Shown one piece after another: positions 56,796 through 64,000 of a DNA stretch of 64,000 nt. The notes beneath the pieces were generated by a model, which saw nothing but the letters and a program-made list of their open reading frames with translations, had not been told where the DNA came from and made no database searches. Each line of letters begins with the position of its first letter. The first letter of the stretch is position 1. The stretch comes from CAYVFC01 sp964450715. GTDB lineage: Bacteria > Myxococcota_A > Polyangia > Polyangiales > JAFGIB01. Both the position numbers and the translations under genes were made by a program. The DNA is taken from contig CAYVFC010000012.1 of assembly GCA_964450715.1 (NCBI GenBank), positions 28,581 through 92,580 of the forward strand, in the 5' to 3' direction.

Positions 56796-58247
56796 TCAGC
56801 GCGCGATCTCGACGCACGAAGCGGTATCGCCCAGCCGGCAGAGCGCTTCCAGCGCCTGCAGCCGGTATTCGCCGCCGGGGCTCTCCCTGAGGTATCTGCG
56901 GTAGGCCGAAACCGCGGCCTGGTTGTCCTTGATGTGGTTCTCGAGCAAGCGCGCCAGGGAGAAGACGGCGTTGCGGGAAACCGGCTCATCCGGGGCCACG
57001 CGCGCCGCTTCGTTATAAAAATCGGCCGCCCGCGGGAAGTACCCCTGAGCCAGGTAGGACTCGGCTATCAGGGTGTAGGCCGTGGCCCGGACACCGCTGT
57101 CCGCCGTGCCGGTCGCGATCCGCCTGAGTTGATCGCGCGCGGCCGTGTACTGCCCCATCTGGATCATCAACCGCGCGGCCTGCAGCGGATCGATTTCCCC
57201 GTCTACCGTGGCCGCGGGCTCCGACGCGCCCTGCTGCTCGGCCGAGACCGCGTCGGCGCTCGCTCTCGCTTCGCTGGACGGTACGGGAGTGGATCGCCGC
57301 TCCGGCTCACCGGCCGCACGCCCTACGCGCGTGGCTTGCCTCCGGGCCGGCCGGATCGGCGCGGAGCCCGACCCGGGCTCGATATCCGGTTGCGTCGAGG
57401 CGTTCGGCTGCACCAAGGCGACCGATTGCGGCGCCAGAAGGTCCGCGCTCGGCGGTTGCCCGTCGATCGCTGATGCCAGCAGCGGCTCGTCGACTATCAT
57501 CGCCGTCGGATCCGCCCGGACCACCAGAGCCGGCGCGCTCTTCTCGCGTCCGTCGCTCCCGATGCGCACCCGCTCCCCGGCCGCCAAGGTCCGTGCCTCG
57601 CGGCTACCGCTGGAGGTCACGCTCACCACTCCCTCGGTAACGTCTATCGATGTATCGCCCCGACGATCGACCTCCACGCTGAACCGGGTTCCTACCGCCC
57701 GCACGCTGGCGACCCGGGTGTCCACGGCGATGCTCTGTTCGCCGGGCCGGATGGGATTAAAGGTCACCTCCACCTTTCCCACGATCAGGGTAAGGCGCAC
57801 ATCGTCGCTCGATATACGTTCGAAGTGCACACGGCTGTCGGGATAGATGAGCACGCGACTTCCGCTCGCGGTCACGTCGATACTGCCGAATTTCCCGGTT
57901 TCCAGGGTTTGCCCCGCGCCCACCACACCGGTCTGCACCGCTGCGTCACTTATCCGCAGCTCGAAATGCGCCATCTGCACCGAATCGGGTGCCGAGACGC
58001 GCCGATCGCTCACCACCTCGAAAAGCACGACCAGCAATGCCACGAAAACGAAAGCCGCCATCGAGGCTGCCCACATCCTGGGTACCGGCGCGGCCGGCGC
58101 TCTCTCCTCGGTCGATCTCCTGCGCGAAGCGCGCCTGACCTCCCAGGCCTCGACCAGCCGGCGCTCGATGCGCGCTCTGGTCACGTCGTCGAGCGGGGCC
58201 TGCTCCTGCCTCAACGCTTCGGCGATCCTGTCACTATGGCCTTTCAC
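56796..58247 (-). CDS. FecR-domain membrane protein with C-terminal TPR (predicted anti-sigma/sensor)
   Basis: 483 residues, GTG start with AAGGAGGGG upstream. A cytoplasmic N-terminal part (about 1-55) is followed by one membrane helix (MWAASMAAFVFVALLVVLFE). A FecR domain covers about 110-215 (VEVTFNPIRPGEQSIAVDTR; VRAVGTRFSVEVDRRGDT). A low-complexity Ala/Arg linker leads to TPR-like repeats at about 365-475. The first 14 nt overlap the end of the ECF sigma factor gene, so translation is coupled; it probably controls that sigma factor from the membrane. Confidence 0.88.
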   Translation of the reverse strand: MKGHSDRIAEALRQEQAPLDDVTRARIERRLVEAWEVRRASRRRSTEERAPAAPVPRMWAASMAAFVFVALLVVLFEVVSDRRVSAPDSVQMAHFELRISDAAVQTGVVGAGQTLETGKFGSIDVTASGSRVLIYPDSRVHFERISSDDVRLTLIVGKVEVTFNPIRPGEQSIAVDTRVASVRAVGTRFSVEVDRRGDTSIDVTEGVVSVTSSGSREARTLAAGERVRIGSDGREKSAPALVVRADPTAMIVDEPLLASAIDGQPPSADLLAPQSVALVQPNASTQPDIEPGSGSAPIRPARRQATRVGRAAGEPERRSTPVPSSEARASADAVSAEQQGASEPAATVDGEIDPLQAARLMIQMGQYTAARDQLRRIATGTADSGVRATAYTLIAESYLAQGYFPRAADFYNEAARVAPDEPVSRNAVFSLARLLENHIKDNQAAVSAYRRYLRESPGGEYRLQALEALCRLGDTASCVEIAR

Positions 58248-58809
58248 GTACCCCTCCTTGAACCAGCTTGTCCAGCTTGGCTCGTGCCGCCTTCAGGCGC
58301 CCGTGTAGTGTGGAAATCCCGATCCCTGTCGAATTCGATATCTCCGCGAAGGTGTAGCCCTCGACCTCGTGAAGCAAGAATACGGTACGTTGCTCCGGTG
58401 TAAGCTTGGCCAGGAGCGTCTCGGCTTCCGTACGCGCCGCCAGCGCGCGCTCCGGTTCACTCTCGCTGGTCTTGAAAGTCACGAACTGCGCAAGCTTGGT
58501 CCAGCGTCTACGCCGCCAGCGGGCGCGAGAGGCGTCTAGGGCCCTGCGAGTCGCGATCCCATAGAGCCAGGTCGAGATGGCCGAACGGCCATCGAACCCG
58601 TCGGCCCCTTCCAAAGCAGCGATGAATACCTGTTGAACCACGTCTTCGATATCCGAATCGTCCGGGCCCAAAATGCGCGCTACGTGCCGGTAAATGCGAG
58701 CCGCGTAGTTGCGGAAAAGCTGCCTGAGAGCGTGTTCGTCACCATCCGCCGCACGCCGCAGCAACGCGTGATCATCTACCGAACTGTTGCGAGCCTGTTC
58801 TCGGGCCAT
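58234..58809 (-). CDS. ECF-type RNA polymerase sigma factor
   Basis: 191 residues. Region 2 reads LRQLFRNYAARIYRHVARIL and DVVQQVFIAALEGADGFDG, then STWLYGIATRRALD. Region 4 is KLTPEQRTVFLLHEVEGYTF with the helix-turn-helix ISNSTGIGISTLHGRLKAAR. No region 3 or 1, as expected for the extracytoplasmic function group. I chose the ATG at 58809 (MAREQARN, AAGGAA upstream) over one at 58842 and a still longer frame. It is coupled to the FecR-domain gene. Confidence 0.92.
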   Translation of the reverse strand: MAREQARNSSVDDHALLRRAADGDEHALRQLFRNYAARIYRHVARILGPDDSDIEDVVQQVFIAALEGADGFDGRSAISTWLYGIATRRALDASRARWRRRRWTKLAQFVTFKTSESEPERALAARTEAETLLAKLTPEQRTVFLLHEVEGYTFAEISNSTGIGISTLHGRLKAARAKLDKLVQGGVRERP

Positions 58810-59224
58810 CGATTCCTTGTTGCCTTCGTAATCCGATCGCATCTTGTAGTCGTTTCCGTCCGCCGGCATTTCCGGTACGAGGTTCGCGAAAAAAACGCAT
58901 ACGTTCCGGCTGCCTCCGCCCATTTCCACCGGTAGCATAGTGTCCCCAAAATGAACACATGTCGGTTTGATCCTGCTCGCGTTTCGACCGTCGTTTTCGC
59001 GCGGTTCACTTCTCTCCGGGACGCCAGCTGGCAGGGCGAACCGCCTCCAATTGGTAATAACGGTCTACGCCGGTGCAATTAGACGGTTATATCGATGCGC
59101 CGCCGATGCCTCTCCGACAGACCGGGAATTCGAGCCTTTCCGGCTATCATCCGCCCGCGGTCGTCGACAGACTGGCTTTGGGTCAGGCGCCTATCTTTTC
59201 GCGTCAAGTAGTTATCCCTTCGCG
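58810..59224. other. Intergenic region upstream of the ECF sigma gene
   Basis: 415 bases. The minus-strand sequence ahead of the sigma gene contains TATGCT at about 58933-58938, a possible -10 box without a clear -35. The rest, toward the transglycosylase stop, shows no gene, tRNA or strong hairpin. Confidence 0.3.
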
Positions 59225-61882
59225 TCAGCGACCCGTGGGATCTTCCCGCGTTGCGGGTCCGTACCGTTCTGGAACAGCCTGACCCTCAGTCCACGGCGCC
59301 GTATCTTCGTAGAGCTCCAGGGCCGCATCTCCGGGTCCGGCCTCCCCTTCGCCGCCGTTCGCGTCCTGGTCCTCAAAAACGGTGCCCCCTTCCCAGTCCC
59401 AATCATCCGAGTAGTCCTTCATGAAGGGCAACTTGCGGGTCCCCCCGGGTATCTCCCTGCGCTGAGGGATCTCCCCCTGCCTGATAAAGCGGAATCGCTC
59501 GATCTCGCCGAGCCCGTAGGCGACCGCCTCCGGGGTGTACCAGCCCTTCTCCTGCATCCGGAGCATCATCCGCCGCATCCGCTCCGCCCACGACGCCGGG
59601 ACCGAACCGTTCTCGAAATGGACGTGGTAACGCTTAGGATTGGGAAGGATCATGGAGAGATAGACCGATTCCGCCGGCGACAGCTCCGAGGGTAACCTGT
59701 TGAAATAGTGCCGCGCCGCTTGTCGGATCCCGTAGACACGCGGGCCGTACTCGATCACGTTCAGATATAGCTCCAGGATGTCGCGCTTCTCCATCACCCG
59801 TTCCACCCACCAGGTCAGCAGCACCTCCTGGACCTTGCGAGCCAGCGTCTTCTCCCTTCGCAGGAAGAGGTTCTTGACCAGCTGCATGGTGATGGTACTG
59901 GCCCCCACCACGTATCTCCTCTCCTCGAGGTTCCGGATCAGGGCTCTGCGCACGTGAGCGGGAGAGAAGCCGCGGTGTTTGAAAAACGCGGCGTCCTCGT
60001 GGCCCAGCACGGCGTACACCAGGAAGGGACTTACCTCTTCCAGGTGGGTCCAGGACGCGGTACCCGGCCCCATTTCCATCTCCAGGACCTCTCCGCTCGG
60101 CTCCAACACGTAGTGCATGAAGGGCATGCGGAAACGCCGCAGATCCGCCTGCGCCGGCACCCGCTTGAACTCGCACCCGTCGGCCACCTCGATGTTGAGC
60201 TCGCTTCCCTTCAGGTCGCGAGAGTCCACCTTGAGCCGCAAGTTGCCACCCAGAGATCCCGTCCACTCGAACCGACGCAGTTCGTCCAGCAGATCCTCCG
60301 GAATGGAGGCCACCGCCTCGCTACACGGCGTGGGCGGCAGCGTCAGATCGACGTCGAACAGGTAGTGGCCAGGCGTCAATTCGACCGCACCCTCGAGCGA
60401 TGCTCGGGCCTTACCCATGGAGAACGTCGCTTCCTCTACCGCCAAGCGCCGCTTTCTGGGGAGCCAATGCCCCTGGCCGTTGACCGAGAAGCGGATATCG
60501 CGGATCGGCTGCGGCGCGACGCGCGCCGACGAGATCGCCACGTCGCTCAGCTCGACCATTCCCCGTACCGCCAGGCTGTTCACGCTCTCCGCCCCCAGCA
60601 CCAGCTCCGCGTTCACCCGCGCCTGTTCCGGCCTGTACCAGGGAATCTCCGGCAAGAAGGGCACGACTAGCGCCAGCGGTAGTGATAGCGCCTCGACGCT
60701 GCCCTCGGCGCGCAGCTGCTCCGGCCACAGGCGGAAATCCCAGCCGAGCTTCCCGCCCTGCCGCGCGCGGCCCTTTCCGCGCAAGTGAAACTCCCCCCCG
60801 CCCTCGCCGGTCATCCTGCCCTGCAGCTTGTCCATCAACGGATAGCGCTCTTGGCCGGAACGCTCGGATACCGTGGCTTCCTCGACCACCAGAACCAGAT
60901 GCTCTCCGAGCAGGGACAGGATGGGGAAACCGCCTCGCGTCGTTCCTCCGGCCGGCGCCGACTCGATACCTTTCCACTTCGCCCGGCGTAGTAACGACAC
61001 CATCGCCAGTATTCTCCGATAAACGGTGCCGGCCGTTGTCCCTGCAACCCCACCCCGTTCTTCCTCCCCCGCGTGCCTAGCGGAAAACGGCGGAGAGCCG
61101 CCCCCCTGGCCCGACGCACCTTCAGCCCCGACGCCCTCCTCTACGCCCGGTGCGATGCCGGCGCCAGGCGAAACAACCGGCTGCGCCAGCTCCACCTGCA
61201 GCTTTCCGATATATACTTTATCTATTTTATATTTACTATCCCTAACCGCAATAACCGCACCGACCTCATCGATCGCCGCCCTGCCGCCGGGCTCGGAACC
61301 AACCACCACCCGCTGCAGCGCCACGCTACCCCCCACCTCGCTGTCTAGCTCGACGTCCCCGCGCAACTCGAGCAAGGGACCGGTCGCATCGGAAACCAAC
61401 AGGTGACCGGCGCGGACAACGATTCTTTCCAAGCCACCGGCGCTCCCCTGCGCCCGGCTGGACCCGGACGACCGGCCGGAGGACGCGACGGCGAGAGCGT
61501 CATCTAAGAACAGGTGGCCGTCGAGCCCGTCCGCCGTAATAGCCTTCACCAGCCCGGAACCACCGGACAGCAACGCCGTCGGTCGCAGCTCGACCACGAC
61601 CCGGGATAAGCTGAAGCTCAACGGTTGTCCCTCGTGCGAACGGGTGCGCAACCCGGTCACGGTAACGGTGGAGATACCGATCGAGACGTTGTCGATTTCC
61701 GCCTCCACCCTCAGTCGAGAACGCAGGATCTGCACGATCTGGCCGCGAACGATCCCGCGTACCCCCCACACCGCCGCGGCTGAAACGATCGCGATCACGA
61801 CGGCGGCGACGATCGAGCCACCGATGACCCTGACGCTTCTGTCAGCGCGAATGATATGGTTAGTCTTTTCAGGCACTGTCAC
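59225..61882 (-). CDS. AsmA-like protein fused to a GT51 peptidoglycan transglycosylase
   Basis: 885 residues. A single N-terminal membrane helix (VIGGSIVAAVVIAIVSAAAV) is followed by about 520 residues of beta-rich AsmA-like sequence (VEAEIDNVSIGISTVTVTGL; AGHLLVSDATGPLLELRGDV). The GT51 domain is at about 615-780: the catalytic Glu lies in VLGHEDAAFFKHRGFSP, followed by GASTITMQLVKNLFLRREKT and ILELYLNVIEYGPRVYGI. It polymerises lipid II glycan strands without a transpeptidase domain. An acidic C-terminal tail (EDQDANGGEGEAGPGD) follows. The start (GTG at 61882, or GTG at 61876) lies just past the rRNA terminator, with no ordinary ribosome site. Confidence 0.85.
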   Translation of the reverse strand: MTVPEKTNHIIRADRSVRVIGGSIVAAVVIAIVSAAAVWGVRGIVRGQIVQILRSRLRVEAEIDNVSIGISTVTVTGLRTRSHEGQPLSFSLSRVVVELRPTALLSGGSGLVKAITADGLDGHLFLDDALAVASSGRSSGSSRAQGSAGGLERIVVRAGHLLVSDATGPLLELRGDVELDSEVGGSVALQRVVVGSEPGGRAAIDEVGAVIAVRDSKYKIDKVYIGKLQVELAQPVVSPGAGIAPGVEEGVGAEGASGQGGGSPPFSARHAGEEERGGVAGTTAGTVYRRILAMVSLLRRAKWKGIESAPAGGTTRGGFPILSLLGEHLVLVVEEATVSERSGQERYPLMDKLQGRMTGEGGGEFHLRGKGRARQGGKLGWDFRLWPEQLRAEGSVEALSLPLALVVPFLPEIPWYRPEQARVNAELVLGAESVNSLAVRGMVELSDVAISSARVAPQPIRDIRFSVNGQGHWLPRKRRLAVEEATFSMGKARASLEGAVELTPGHYLFDVDLTLPPTPCSEAVASIPEDLLDELRRFEWTGSLGGNLRLKVDSRDLKGSELNIEVADGCEFKRVPAQADLRRFRMPFMHYVLEPSGEVLEMEMGPGTASWTHLEEVSPFLVYAVLGHEDAAFFKHRGFSPAHVRRALIRNLEERRYVVGASTITMQLVKNLFLRREKTLARKVQEVLLTWWVERVMEKRDILELYLNVIEYGPRVYGIRQAARHYFNRLPSELSPAESVYLSMILPNPKRYHVHFENGSVPASWAERMRRMMLRMQEKGWYTPEAVAYGLGEIERFRFIRQGEIPQRREIPGGTRKLPFMKDYSDDWDWEGGTVFEDQDANGGEGEAGPGDAALELYEDTAPWTEGQAVPERYGPATREDPTGR

Positions 61883-61887
61883 ATCGA

Positions 61888-61919
61888 TAAAAAACCCCGT
61901 CTCGCGACGAGACGGGGTT
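61888..61919 (-). terminator. Rho-independent terminator of the rRNA operon
   Basis: On the minus strand AACCCCGTCTCG and CGAGACGGGGTT form a perfect 12-bp stem with a 3-nt loop, followed by six T. It lies 9 nt beyond the predicted 5S 3' end and 6 nt before the transglycosylase start. Confidence 0.93.
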
Positions 61920-61928
61920 ATGAATTAA

Positions 61929-62045
61929 TTCCGGCAGCTTCCTACTCTCCCACGCGGTCGCCCACGCAGTACCATCGGCTCCAGAGGGCTTGACTTCCGA
62001 GTTCGAGATGGGATCGGGTATGACCCCTCCGACATCGCCACCGAA
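61929..62045 (-). rRNA. rrf: 5S ribosomal RNA
   Basis: On the minus strand it begins TTCGGTGGCGATGTCGGAGG and contains the conserved CCCGATCCCATCTCGAACTC and GGAAGTCAAGCCCTCTGG, ending near GGAAGCTGCCGGAAT. About 117 nt; ends estimated from pairing of 5' and 3' halves. It is separated from 23S by about 90 nt without a tRNA, and followed by a strong terminator. Confidence 0.95.
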
Positions 62046-62134
62046 AAACTTTTGGAGTCTTTTCTCGCCGACGAAACTCGACGGTACGAGGTTCTTGCTC
62101 CGAACCCTGGCCTCAAACCATCGAACGCGCTCTG

Positions 62135-64000
<1,866 letters not shown>

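Noticed and set aside
62046..62134. Possible tRNA in the 23S-5S spacer
   Set aside because: No cloverleaf arms or T-loop GTTCGA motif with matching stem was found.

Overview
The window is high-GC (roughly two thirds GC by eye) DNA with dense, Myxococcota-like (former Deltaproteobacteria) content. It has several lipoproteins with Gly/Ala/Ser-rich or Cys-rich ectodomains, a giant soluble TPR protein, an orphan type III secretion SpoA-domain protein, a FecR/ECF-sigma pair, a sigma-54 NifA-type activator and a dTMP kinase of the 'GTTT' P-loop type. The MetV/MvhD iron-sulfur proteins, ferredoxin-like proteins and a nitroreductase point to anaerobic or microaerobic metabolism. The assignment to Myxococcota is inference. 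The visible part of the rRNA operon (23S 3' part and 5S, minus strand) would settle it.

Layout. 1-3013 (minus): a polytopic glycosyltransferase-like protein (cut by the window edge) and a sulfatase-superfamily lipoprotein. 3427-14974 (plus): carA, two divergent carB genes in tandem, a NifA-like activator, a CDP-alcohol phosphatidyltransferase and an acyl-CoA ligase. A perfect 27-bp inverted repeat follows at the ligase stop codon. 15640-17178: a DUF1846 protein. 26436 down to 18667 (minus): an apparent six-gene operon (epimerase, flippase-like protein with an extra C-terminal domain, GMC oxidoreductase, epimerase, membrane TPR protein, uracil-DNA glycosylase), preceded by a BNR-repeat lipoprotein. 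30376-38986 (plus): the most striking locus, a LysR regulator followed by an MvhD-like protein, MetV, MetF, a duplicated Fe-S/FMN glutamate-synthase-like protein and a GltB-type amidotransferase/GXGXG protein, all closely spaced or overlapping. 39086-45372: assorted metabolic genes (thioesterase, ElbB, nitroreductase plus ferredoxin, metallo-hydrolase lipoprotein, GAF protein, patatin). 45723-54824: a 2595-residue TPR protein divergent from a SctQ-like protein. 54783-55276: palindromic repeat elements that supply the last codons of both flanking genes. 55250-61882 (minus): PDZ lipoprotein, dTMP kinase, FecR protein, ECF sigma factor and an AsmA-like/GT51 transglycosylase. 61888-64000 (minus): rrn terminator, 5S and the 3' part of 23S rRNA.

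Functional reading. Pyrimidine/arginine precursor synthesis (carAB) shares a strand with lipid genes. The LysR-MvhD-MetVF-Glt cluster suggests a redox complex joining methylene-THF reduction to a glutamate-synthase-like flavoprotein, and is the best candidate for an undescribed system. The 18.7-26.4 kb operon looks like metabolism of a membrane lipid alcohol or ketone. At least four families of inverted or palindromic intergenic repeats sit at gene ends and probably act as terminators. No tRNA, CRISPR array, insertion sequence or phage gene was recognised.
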